In this document: piece by piece, positions 40,297-48,169 of the stretch
Layout: each line of letters opens with the position of its first letter
How positions within the stretch are numbered: position 1 is the stretch's first letter
Origin: Ktedonobacteraceae bacterium
GTDB lineage: Bacteria; Chloroflexota; Ktedonobacteria; Ktedonobacterales; Ktedonobacteraceae
Assembly: GCA_035653615.1 (NCBI GenBank)
Contig: DASRBN010000006.1
Location: forward strand, 1-64,000
Direction: 5' to 3'
DNA length: 64,000 nt
Translations under genes and position numbers: made by a program
The notes under the pieces: model-generated
The model's input: the letters and a program-made list of their open reading frames with translations, nothing else
Told to the model about the DNA's origin: nothing
The model's database searches: none

Positions 40297-40738
40297 CGAG
40301 TCGTATCCGGCGCGTGGTGGCAGCGCCGGTGAGATTCTTCACTGCGTTCAGAATGACAGGCCCGCTGCTTCCTCAGAATACGGATTCTTCACTGCGTTCA
40401 GAATGACAGGTTTCCTGCCGCCGGGAACGATATGCTTGCTGCTTCCTCATGTATGCCCTGCCACCGGCGTATCCTCATGGGCTTGAGATACATGCCTCTT
40501 GAGCTTGAGGCGTTTCTCCGGCAACTCAGGAATGAATCTGTGTATACTTCCAAACAGTGTACGCATGCCCCTATGCCGGCCATGTGCTACTTCACATCAT
40601 CGTGAACAACCTGAAGTATTTGAGAAACCATCCCGCTTGCTGAAACGTGTGGGAAGAGGTAACGAAATGATGTCCCCACGTCATGACATCATGTTAATTC
40701 TTGTTGTATTTTTACCTGCATATGGAGAGGAAGGATTC
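40297..40738. other. Intergenic region with two repeat units
   Basis: Two ~28-base copies of the GATTCTTCACTGCGTTCAGA...GACAGG repeat lie at 40333-40360 and 40383-40410. No convincing promoter or gene was seen upstream of the GH5 lipoprotein. Confidence 0.5.
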
Positions 40739-41950
40739 ATGAACTCCCCCTACATAAGTAATGTTTGGAGAAAAAGTATTGTTGCCGCCTGTATAATGCT
40801 GGTAAGCATATCGCTGCTGGCGAGTTGCACATCTACGCCGTCTTCTGGGCCGGAATCAGATCGCATATCCGGCTCATGCCTGTCCGGTCACCAGGTTGGT
40901 TTCATTCACACGTTTCATGCCGAATTGGTCGATGCTTCAGGATGTCGAGTGATACTCACAGGGGTCAACTGGTTTGGCTTTGAAACCAGTACCTTTGCTC
41001 CGCACGGGCTCAACGTGCGCAACTGGCAGGATATGCTCCGGCAGATGGCGCAACTCGGTTTCAATGCCATCCGATTGCCTTATACCAATCAATTGTTCGA
41101 CCCGGCGAGTAAGCCGCAAGGAATTAACTACCGTCTGAATCCCGATTTGAGAGGCTTGCAAGGGCTGGCGCTTATGGACCGCATTATTCAGGGTGCCGGG
41201 CGCCTGGGCCTGAAAGTGATTCTTGATCGCCATGACCCCACTGCCGACCAGCGTCCCCCGTTGTGGTACAACGACCAGGTGCCGCAGTCGCGCTGGATTG
41301 CGGATTGGGTCATGCTGGCAAAACATTACCGCAATAATCCTACCATCATTGGAGCTGACCTGGCGAACGAACCGCATGGGCCGGCAACGTGGGGCGATGG
41401 CAATCCCAATACCGACTGGCGCATGGCGGCGCAACATGCGGGCAATGCGATCCTGGCTGTCAACCCGAACTGGCTGATCATCGTAGAGGGGATCGAGCAG
41501 TACCAGGGCGACTCCTACTGGTGGGGCGGTAACCTGGAGGGAGCAAAGCAGTATCCGGTAAAACTTTCGGAGCCGGATAAGCTGGTCTACTCGGCGCACG
41601 ACTACGGCCCGGAGATCTATGACCAGCCATGGTTCCAGGTGCCGAAACTTTCCATGCTTGCTCAGACCCTGCCAGCGGTGTGGGAGAAGCACTGGGCCTT
41701 TCTGGAAAAAATGGGCATCCCCGTGTTTCTAGGAGAGTTTGGCGGAAACTCTACGAGCCAGAATACGGAGGGTATGTGGCAGCGCACCCTGGTAAGTTTT
41801 CTCAAGACAAACGATATCAGCTACACCTATTGGGCGTGGAACCCGGATTCGGGAGATACCGGTGGTATCCTGCAAAGCGATTGGAAGACGGTCAATCAAG
41901 CCAAGATGGATATTTTGAACGCCTATCAATGGCCCATGCTGGATAAGTAG
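40739..41950 (+). CDS. Exported GH5-family glycosidase, lipoprotein
   Basis: From ATG 40739 (GGAGAGGAAGGA upstream) the product is 403 residues with a lipoprotein signal: SISLLASC, Cys30. The catalytic domain is strongly similar to that of the GH5 at 18129: GVNWFGFETSTFAPHGL, DLANEPHG (acid/base Glu) and VFLGEFGG (nucleophile Glu), then WAWNPDSGDTGGILQSDW. The in-frame upstream extension to 40499 lacks a ribosome-binding site and is not used. It stands alone between repeats. Confidence 0.92.
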   Translation: MNSPYISNVWRKSIVAACIMLVSISLLASCTSTPSSGPESDRISGSCLSGHQVGFIHTFHAELVDASGCRVILTGVNWFGFETSTFAPHGLNVRNWQDMLRQMAQLGFNAIRLPYTNQLFDPASKPQGINYRLNPDLRGLQGLALMDRIIQGAGRLGLKVILDRHDPTADQRPPLWYNDQVPQSRWIADWVMLAKHYRNNPTIIGADLANEPHGPATWGDGNPNTDWRMAAQHAGNAILAVNPNWLIIVEGIEQYQGDSYWWGGNLEGAKQYPVKLSEPDKLVYSAHDYGPEIYDQPWFQVPKLSMLAQTLPAVWEKHWAFLEKMGIPVFLGEFGGNSTSQNTEGMWQRTLVSFLKTNDISYTYWAWNPDSGDTGGILQSDWKTVNQAKMDILNAYQWPMLDK

Positions 41951-42632
41951 GCAGCTACCAGCTGCCCTGTGACGCCGCCGGACGATGTTTTCCCTCGAAT
42001 GGACTGGAAATTGAAATGCCGGAGCGTCACATTATGACGCGCCGGTAGCAGTAAGCAAAGTTATCACCTGGACTCAGCAGGATTCTTCGCTGCGCTCAGA
42101 ATGACATGCCCATGCATGTTCAGAGCATGTCATTCTGAGCGTCAGGCATGTTCAGGGACGTTCGGGGCATGTCATTCTGAGCGTCAGGCATGCCCATGCA
42201 TGTTCAGGGTATGTCATTCTGAGCGGAGCGAAGAATCCCACGCCAGCTTTTGAGTAATCACCAGATCTACCCCGTTAACACCTCTTTCTCCATTCTCGAG
42301 GAATGGAGCCGCTATTTGATTAGCCCCTTTCTCCAGATCACAGCACCAGTATCTCCCCCAACAGCAATCCCACGACGTTCGATCCCACCCGCTCCAGCCG
42401 CATGTCATTCTAAGTGAAATAAGCCGAAGCCCTGTGGAACAAAAGGGAACAATCCCTCACGTGCTCGTCCAGCCATCCCATTTTTGCCAATGCTCATAAC
42501 GCTTTCGTGATACGTTCTCATCATACTATCTTCAGTAGAGAACAAGGCACAGCCGGTGGAAAGAAAAATGAGGCGCCTGGTGGAGGGATTCTTCGCTTCA
42601 CTCAGAATGACAAGGAGAAGGGGAAAAGTTGT
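41951..42632. repeat. Dense cluster of dispersed repeats with motif B promoter
   Basis: Units of the GAATGACATGC family lie at 42081-42108, 42211-42237 (inverse) and 42588-42615, with related pieces at 42126-42192 forming a 42-base tandem (CATGTCATTCTGAGCGTCAG ...). A diverged unit is at 42410-42455. The motif B promoter at 42494-42527 falls in this cluster. No gene is supported in 41951-42632. Confidence 0.65.
42494..42527 (+). promoter_or_regulatory. Motif B promoter (two clear repeats) of the ECF sigma gene
   Basis: TCATAACG (42494) and TCGTGATA (42505) are 11 bases apart, and CATACT (42522-42527) starts 17 bases after the second. The first of the three repeats expected 12 bases earlier is not recognisable. 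Leader to 42633 about 100 bases, crossing one dispersed repeat unit. Confidence 0.55.
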
Positions 42633-43298
42633 ATGCCGCAATATATTCGTCCTGTCGGGCGGCAGGACATGCCGGCCGATGGCGTCCTGGTGAGCCAGGC
42701 CATCGCGGGCGATGAGGATGCGTTCGAGACGCTGGTGTGCCGCTATCACGCGCAGGTCTTCCAGTTCATCCGGCGCTACGTTCGCGACTACGATGAGGCG
42801 TGCGATGTATTCCAGCAGGTCTTGCTCAAACTCTTCGCTCATATCTCAACACTGTGCCCGGGACAGGAACATCTAGGCCCCTGGCTGTTACGTGTGGCCC
42901 GCAATTGCAGCATCGATGAATTGCGCAGGAAGCATATGGTGTGCTTTTCCGAGCTTGGATGGGATGCTGATGAGGATGGGGAGTCAATACCCCTGGCGTC
43001 TAGAGCCGACCCGGGCCTTTCCCCAGAGGAGACGGTGGAGTGCCAGGAATTGCGGTCGATGGTGTTTGAGGCGATTGATCGATTACCCGTCAGGTTGCGC
43101 GACGTGGTGCGTTTACACTACGCGCATCAACTGAGTTTTGCTGAGATTGGGCAGCAATTGCACATGCCGGTCAGCACGGTGAAATCCTACTTTTACCGCG
43201 CGCTCTCGCAACTACGTGTGGCCCTGGTAGCAGAATGGCAGGTGGATGCTCCGGCTGCGAAGCGCTCGAGGGATCGATCGTTGAGGAAAAAGGCCTGA
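42633..43298 (+). CDS. ECF-type RNA polymerase sigma factor
   Basis: From ATG 42633 (AAGGAGAAGGGG upstream) the product is 221 residues with sigma region 2 (DAFETLVCRYHAQVFQFIRRYVRDYDEACDVFQQVLLKLF) and region 4 (IDRLPVRLRDVVRLHYAHQLSFAEIGQQLHMPVSTVKSYFYRALSQLR). The longer frame from 42507 starts inside a dispersed repeat and is not used. No anti-sigma factor with the usual zinc motif is adjacent; the next gene, 95 bases on, encodes a membrane-anchored protein that could serve such a role. A motif B promoter lies upstream. Confidence 0.93.
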   Translation: MPQYIRPVGRQDMPADGVLVSQAIAGDEDAFETLVCRYHAQVFQFIRRYVRDYDEACDVFQQVLLKLFAHISTLCPGQEHLGPWLLRVARNCSIDELRRKHMVCFSELGWDADEDGESIPLASRADPGLSPEETVECQELRSMVFEAIDRLPVRLRDVVRLHYAHQLSFAEIGQQLHMPVSTVKSYFYRALSQLRVALVAEWQVDAPAAKRSRDRSLRKKA

Positions 43299-43344
43299 TC
43301 ATAACGCTGTACGTGACGCTTTTGTGACAGATCGTGTTCATACT
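43299..43344 (+). promoter_or_regulatory. Motif B promoter of the membrane/winged-helix pair
   Basis: TCATAACG (43299), ACGTGACG (43311) and TTGTGACA (43322) repeat at 12 and 11 bases; CATACT occupies 43339-43344. It starts one base after the sigma gene stop. The leader to 43393 is about 42 bases. Confidence 0.7.
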
Positions 43345-43392
43345 GGCATGAAGAGAAGATATTGAGCAAGGAATCACGAGAAAGGTTGAAAG

Positions 43393-43866
43393 ATGTTACA
43401 TTGCGTACAGGTGGAATCTTCTCATAGGCGTTTCAAGGACATGATCTTTCGTGTGCTGCCCTTTGCGGTTGTGTCTACCGGTATGTCTCTGCTGCTGGGA
43501 ATAGCTCTCTTGCTCCTGACAATACATGGAACTGCACACGCGAGCGCTCCTGCACCGGCCGATATGTTTATGCGGTCGGTGGTCACGCGCGATGGGGCGC
43601 TTGGCTGGCACCAGCTCTGCCCTACGCTGCAGGCGGAGCTGCCTCTCTCTGCCCTGACCGGCCAGGTGGAGCAGCAGCGACGAGCGGAGGCAGGTGAACA
43701 TCTGACATTCACGCTCGACTATATTGGGGCGCGCGCGCAACCAGAGGGCGGCCAGATCCGGCTGTACATCATTACGGCGCATCGACCCGGTGGCTGGGTT
43801 GCGCAGCGGACGTACATTGTGTATACACAGGCAAGCGGCTGTGTCGCGGATGTGAAGAGTTTCTAG
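43393..43866 (+). CDS. Membrane-anchored protein with an LGWHQLCPTLQ domain
   Basis: 157 residues: one transmembrane helix (about 17-40) followed by an extracytoplasmic domain with the motif LGWHQLCPTLQ and the ending TYIVYTQASGCVADVKSF. The two cysteines (in CPTLQ and in SGCV) may pair. It resembles the small NTF2-like/DUF4878-type domains in size and position after the membrane anchor; the assignment is a guess. A close paralogue lies at 61503-61988. It lies two bases before the winged-helix gene, so the pair is coupled and shares motif B control. Confidence 0.75.
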   Translation: MLHCVQVESSHRRFKDMIFRVLPFAVVSTGMSLLLGIALLLLTIHGTAHASAPAPADMFMRSVVTRDGALGWHQLCPTLQAELPLSALTGQVEQQRRAEAGEHLTFTLDYIGARAQPEGGQIRLYIITAHRPGGWVAQRTYIVYTQASGCVADVKSF

Positions 43867-43868
43867 CA

Positions 43869-44339
43869 ATGTCATTATCGAGCCGGTTCAAAGGATATGC
43901 ATCACCGCAACAATTTCGCTTCTTTCCATTGCCAAAGGTCTTGCCGGAAGGACACGTCCTGGTGCTCAATACCCACCCGTACAGCCTGTCGACGTTCATC
44001 CTGACACAGCTGTCGTCCGAGGTGCATGGACTGGTGGCGCAAGAGGTGTTCACGGAGCTGGAGATGTATGTGCTGCTGGCCTTGCTGGAATCCTATCCGC
44101 GGTACTGTCCCTATGAGATGCTGCGGGCAGCGATTACCGATGAGATGCTGAGCCACGCGCGAACGAGTGTGCATGAGGCGATGGAGCAGAAGACGCTGAG
44201 CCTTTCGATGCGGCCGGTGAGAAATATTCTGTCGCGTTGCAGGGCAAAGCTGCATGTGTTTGGCATTGAGATCCGATCAATTCATGCGGAAGGATATCTT
44301 CTTACCGCCGCGCGCTACCCTTCCAATCAGGCCGGTTGA
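43869..44339 (+). CDS. Orphan winged-helix protein (paralogue of 39844)
   Basis: 156 residues, strongly similar to 39844-40296 over its whole length. The C-terminal NILSRCRAKLHVFGIEIRSI with HAEGYLL resembles the recognition helix and wing of OmpR/PhoB proteins. There is no phospho-acceptor receiver. The gene is two bases after the membrane protein and is preceded by a motif B promoter, so the protein could control its own operon. An intergenic gap of about 115 bases separates it from the mannosidase. Confidence 0.72.
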   Translation: MSLSSRFKGYASPQQFRFFPLPKVLPEGHVLVLNTHPYSLSTFILTQLSSEVHGLVAQEVFTELEMYVLLALLESYPRYCPYEMLRAAITDEMLSHARTSVHEAMEQKTLSLSMRPVRNILSRCRAKLHVFGIEIRSIHAEGYLLTAARYPSNQAG

Positions 44340-44456
44340 AGAAGCGGGGCAGGGATAGTGCCTTGTTTGTACCTGTCCTCACGGGGTAGCGGGGCAGGGA
44401 CGAGTCGCCGCCCCTACCGCCTGTGCGGGCAGTTGAAAAGGAAGGAATGTTTCCCG

Positions 44457-47400
44457 GTGTTGACCATCCAAAAACTTCGTGCCAGGCTTGAAGAACTGGG
44501 AAAAATGATTGAGGGCGCGCCCTCCATGCTTGCTCCGGTCTATGCTATGGCGGCCAGCGGGCCGGTGGCTATGCCGTCACCTGAGGATGAACGGTGGCTT
44601 CCCGTGGAAGTAGGATCGCTCTGGGGGGCAAACCATGGCACAGGCTGGTTGATGGCGCGCCTGCGAGTGCCGGAGTCGATGCAAGGCTTGCCCATCGTCC
44701 TGCAATTGCTTTCGGATGCCTCTGAGGATGATCCGTTTCTGCTCGTGCTGGAGGCGACAGTTTTTCTTGATGGGCGAGCCGCCGGGGGAATTGATCGATA
44801 CCATCCCGGGCTGTTGCTGGAGAAGGCGGTATGCGATGGTGCAATGCATACGCTGATGCTTCAGGTCTGTACAGAGTCCCCGTTACATTTTGGCGGTCTG
44901 TCGCTGCGTCCTCGCCACGTGGTTCACCGGCAGCTCTATAACTTGATGCAGACGCTGCTGGATGTGTGCCTTACACTGGATGAGGACAGTGTGACACGGC
45001 ATGCGTTAGAAGCGCGCCTCAATACGGCCTATACCATGCTCGATCTGCGTGAGGGCTGGTTGAGCGAGCGCTTCATTGATTCGGCCCGCGCGGCCTATGA
45101 TTACCTGCGAGCGCATCTGACGCAAGGCCTGGAGGGTGGCAACCGCGTGCAGATTACTGCCAGCGGGCACGCCCATCTCGATCTGGGGTGGATGTGGCCT
45201 TACTGGAGAACACGTCAGAAGATCGCTCATGCTGTTGCTACCGTGCTGGCGTTAATGGAGAACTATCCGGACTGCTCTTATAGCCAGAGCCAGCCACAGT
45301 TGCTGCAATGGTTGAAGGAGGATGTGCCTGAACTCTATGCGCGGGTGAAGCAGCGCGTCGCGGAGGGACGGTTTGAGCCAGTGGGCGCGATGTGGGTTGA
45401 GGCCGATTGCAACCTTCCCGGTGGCGAGTCGCTTATCCGGCAGATCATGCAAGGGTTGCGTTTCTGGCAAGAAGAATTTGGTGTCAAGCCGCGTCAAATC
45501 TGGTTGCCAGATGCGTTTGGCTTTAGCGCCGCGCTGCCACAAATGATGCGTGGTTGTGATATCCCTGTCTTCATGACGACGAAGATGAGCTGGAATCAGG
45601 TGAATCGTATGCCCTATGATACGTTTCGCTGGCGTGGCATCGACGGCTCCGAGGTGCTGGCACACTTCATTACAACCGCGGACCTCGACCCAACCAAAAC
45701 GTTCTCTACCTACAATGGCTCTCTACAACCGGGCAGTATTACAGCGACGTGGAGAAACTATCGCCAGCAGGATTGCAATGATCACTTGCTGTATCTTTAT
45801 GGTTGGGGCGATGGTGGTGGCGGGCCAACGGAAGAACAGGTGGCGAGGCTACAACTGCTGGCGAACCTGCGCGATTTTCCCCAGGTGCGCAGCGGGCGCG
45901 TTGATGATTACTTCAGCGATCTCTACTGGCGCGTGTGGGAGAATCCTTGTTTGCCTACGTGGGTGGGCGAGTTGTACTTAGAATACCACCGCGGGACCTA
46001 TACTTCGCAGGCGCATATCAAGCAGCAGAACAGGCGGGCCGAATTATTGTATCGCGAGGCGGAGTTATTGAATGCGTGGGCCGGCCTCTATGGCATGCCG
46101 TCGCGACAGGAGCAATTGAATGTAGGCTGGCGACTTCTCCTGCTCAATCAATTTCATGATGTGCTGCCGGGTTCCTCGATCCCTGAAGTATATGAGGATG
46201 CCAGGCGACTCTATGCAGAGGCGCGCGCCATAGGAAAGCAGATCTACGACGAGGCCCTCGCTGTTGTGCTGGGCCAGGTCACCGCGGGAGAGGGAGACCT
46301 GCTGCTGTTGAATACGCTGCCATGGGAACGCATAGACCCGGTGCAGGTGCCGGAGGCGTTCGCGCGCTATTTCCCGCGGGCCCAGCAGGCAACCGATTGG
46401 GATGGGAATACGGTGTGCCTGCTCGATGGTATACGCGTTCCCTCCTGCGGGGTGCAGGTCGTGCCGGCAGGCGGTAATGTGGTTGCCGGCGACGTAAGGG
46501 ATCGGCCTGCTTGCCACGCCTCTTACACGGGTGAAGGGGCAATCCTCTTGCGGAATCAGTACTATGACCTCTGGATTGATGCGCAGGGGGAGATGAGCCG
46601 GCTTTACGATAGAAGCGCGGAACGCGATGTGCTTGCCGCGGGGGAAACGGGCAACCGGCTCATTGCCTATGAGGACCGCCCCTTGAATTTTGACGCCTGG
46701 GATATTGATCTCTTTTATGAAGAGAAGCCCTATCCGCTGCGAGCGGTAACGGCGATACGCATCATCGAGCAGGGTCCGGTGCGTGTGACCGTCGAGGTTG
46801 TCCGCCACTACCTGTCCTCGTCTATCACGCAACGTATTTCGCTCTGGCGTGGCTCCCCGCGCATCGACATCGCAACTCAGATTGACTGGCACGAACACCA
46901 GACATTGTTAAAAGCGGCATTTCCACTGGCGATCAATAGCACGCGCGCGACCTATGAAATCCAATTTGGCAGCGTTGAGCGCCCCACGCATCGCAATACT
47001 TCCTGGGATATGGCGCGTTTTGAGACATGCGCCCAGCGCTGGATTGATATGAGCGAAGGCGGGTATGGGGTGAGCCTGCTAAATGATGGGAAGTATGGGC
47101 ATGACGTACACGATAACGTTGTTCGTCTGACACTCCTGAAATCGAGTAGCTATCCCGATAGTCATGCGGATGAGGGTTTGCATCGCTTCACCTACAGCCT
47201 CTTGCCGCATGGGGGGGATTGGAGGGAGGCGCAGAGTGTAAGGAGAGCCTACGAACTCAACGTCCCGCTGTTGTGCGTGAATGAGCAAAAGACCATGCTT
47301 GCTGCCAGCGGGAGTAGCGCAGGCGTTTCCTTTTTACAGACGGATTGCGCGCACGTGGTGGTAGAGACGGTGAAGCCGGCGGAGGATGGCGATGGTCTGA

Positions 47401-47591
47401 TTGTGCGTCTCTACGAAGCGCATAACCGGCGCGGGCATGGCACGCTCACCTTTGCCGCGCCAGTCCTTTCCGCACAGGAATGTAACCTGCTGGAGGAGCC
47501 ACTTAACGATGTCCCCTCTCAAGGCAAGACACTGCCTTTTTGGGTAAGGCCATTTGAGATAAAAACATGGCGCGTTCGTCTTGCGCGATAA
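44457..47591 (+). CDS. GH38-family alpha-mannosidase
   Basis: A large cytosolic enzyme, 1044 residues from GTG 44457 (GGAAGGA about 10 bases upstream; TTG 44460 is the alternative). The catalytic domain shows GHAHLDLGWMWPY (zinc-binding His and Asp), PVGAMWVEADCN, GGESLIRQ and LPDAFGFSAALPQ (nucleophile Asp). The C-terminal beta domains typical of GH38 follow. It would cleave terminal alpha-mannose. Placed directly after a mannosyl-phosphate synthase and glycan genes, it may act in turnover of the mannosylated product, an inference. No signal peptide is seen. Confidence 0.93.
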   Translation: MLTIQKLRARLEELGKMIEGAPSMLAPVYAMAASGPVAMPSPEDERWLPVEVGSLWGANHGTGWLMARLRVPESMQGLPIVLQLLSDASEDDPFLLVLEATVFLDGRAAGGIDRYHPGLLLEKAVCDGAMHTLMLQVCTESPLHFGGLSLRPRHVVHRQLYNLMQTLLDVCLTLDEDSVTRHALEARLNTAYTMLDLREGWLSERFIDSARAAYDYLRAHLTQGLEGGNRVQITASGHAHLDLGWMWPYWRTRQKIAHAVATVLALMENYPDCSYSQSQPQLLQWLKEDVPELYARVKQRVAEGRFEPVGAMWVEADCNLPGGESLIRQIMQGLRFWQEEFGVKPRQIWLPDAFGFSAALPQMMRGCDIPVFMTTKMSWNQVNRMPYDTFRWRGIDGSEVLAHFITTADLDPTKTFSTYNGSLQPGSITATWRNYRQQDCNDHLLYLYGWGDGGGGPTEEQVARLQLLANLRDFPQVRSGRVDDYFSDLYWRVWENPCLPTWVGELYLEYHRGTYTSQAHIKQQNRRAELLYREAELLNAWAGLYGMPSRQEQLNVGWRLLLLNQFHDVLPGSSIPEVYEDARRLYAEARAIGKQIYDEALAVVLGQVTAGEGDLLLLNTLPWERIDPVQVPEAFARYFPRAQQATDWDGNTVCLLDGIRVPSCGVQVVPAGGNVVAGDVRDRPACHASYTGEGAILLRNQYYDLWIDAQGEMSRLYDRSAERDVLAAGETGNRLIAYEDRPLNFDAWDIDLFYEEKPYPLRAVTAIRIIEQGPVRVTVEVVRHYLSSSITQRISLWRGSPRIDIATQIDWHEHQTLLKAAFPLAINSTRATYEIQFGSVERPTHRNTSWDMARFETCAQRWIDMSEGGYGVSLLNDGKYGHDVHDNVVRLTLLKSSSYPDSHADEGLHRFTYSLLPHGGDWREAQSVRRAYELNVPLLCVNEQKTMLAASGSSAGVSFLQTDCAHVVVETVKPAEDGDGLIVRLYEAHNRRGHGTLTFAAPVLSAQECNLLEEPLNDVPSQGKTLPFWVRPFEIKTWRVRLAR

Positions 47592-47626
47592 CCTGGTGAC
47601 ACGGAGAGATGCGCTGGGCCATCTAT

Positions 47627-48046
47627 CTACTCGGCCAGCGCGGTAATCACATCCTGGACGCGTTGTAATGAATCACGCCGCAAGTAGTAATACACCCACA
47701 GGCCCTTCTTTTCGCAGTCGATAAGCCCGGCATGGCGCAAAATATGCAAATGATGGGAGATGGTCGGCTGCCCCAACGCAAATTTATCGACGATCTCGAG
47801 CACGCTTACTTTTCCTTCGTATCGTTTGAGCAAATTGAGGATGCTCAGGCGGGTAGGGTTGGCCAACGCTTTGAGCAAAGAAGCCTCCTGGGCGGCTTCC
47901 TCTTCTGAAAGGGGAAGTACATACCTGGAAGCCGTGTCTGTCATTGCATTTGCGCCAGTTGCTTGATCGTTCGAGGCCCGCATGCGCTTTGTCGAGTTCG
48001 CGGATGTAGCTGTGTGATGAGTTACAGCTGGTGTATTCATCGTCAT
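47627..48046 (-). CDS. ArsR-family winged-helix regulator, non-canonical
   Basis: The 139-residue protein has a ~55-residue polar N-terminal extension and then an ArsR winged helix (LLKALANPTRLSILNLL, GQPTISHHLHILRHAGLIDCEKKGLWVYYYL). The metal-binding ELCVCDL motif of classical ArsR/SmtB proteins reads VLEIVDKF, so the usual cysteine sensor is missing and any metal sensing must be different. GGAGG precedes the ATG. It is preceded on the minus strand by a motif B promoter and shares no obvious operon. Confidence 0.88.
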   Translation of the reverse strand: MTMNTPAVTHHTATSANSTKRMRASNDQATGANAMTDTASRYVLPLSEEEAAQEASLLKALANPTRLSILNLLKRYEGKVSVLEIVDKFALGQPTISHHLHILRHAGLIDCEKKGLWVYYYLRRDSLQRVQDVITALAE

Positions 48047-48122
48047 GTATCAACCTCCATGTAGAGAAAAAGAGCCAGGGCCTGCTGGGGCCGGCGTGAA
48101 CGAGCGCGTCATACTTTACTTC

Positions 48123-48169
48123 AGTATAGATGAAGGTATGCCATAAAAGCGTCATAGATAGCGTTATGA
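48123..48169 (-). promoter_or_regulatory. Motif B promoter of arsR, overlapping the LuxR stop
   Basis: Reading the minus strand, TCATAACG (48169-48162), CTATGACG (48157-48150) and TTATGGCA (48146-48139) repeat at 12 and 11 bases, with TATACT at 48128-48123. It overlaps the end of the upstream LuxR gene. Confidence 0.62.

Noticed and set aside
40553-40600. A possible ninth motif A site (AACAGTGTACGCATG) upstream of the GH5 lipoprotein gene
   Set aside because: The second block is shifted and no TAnAnT box occurs at 40 bases. It shares only AACAGTGT and GCATG by chance.
42081-42240. The tandem 42-base repeats considered as a CRISPR array
   Set aside because: There are only two imperfect copies, spacers are not unique, and the units belong to a dispersed intergenic family. 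No cas genes are present.
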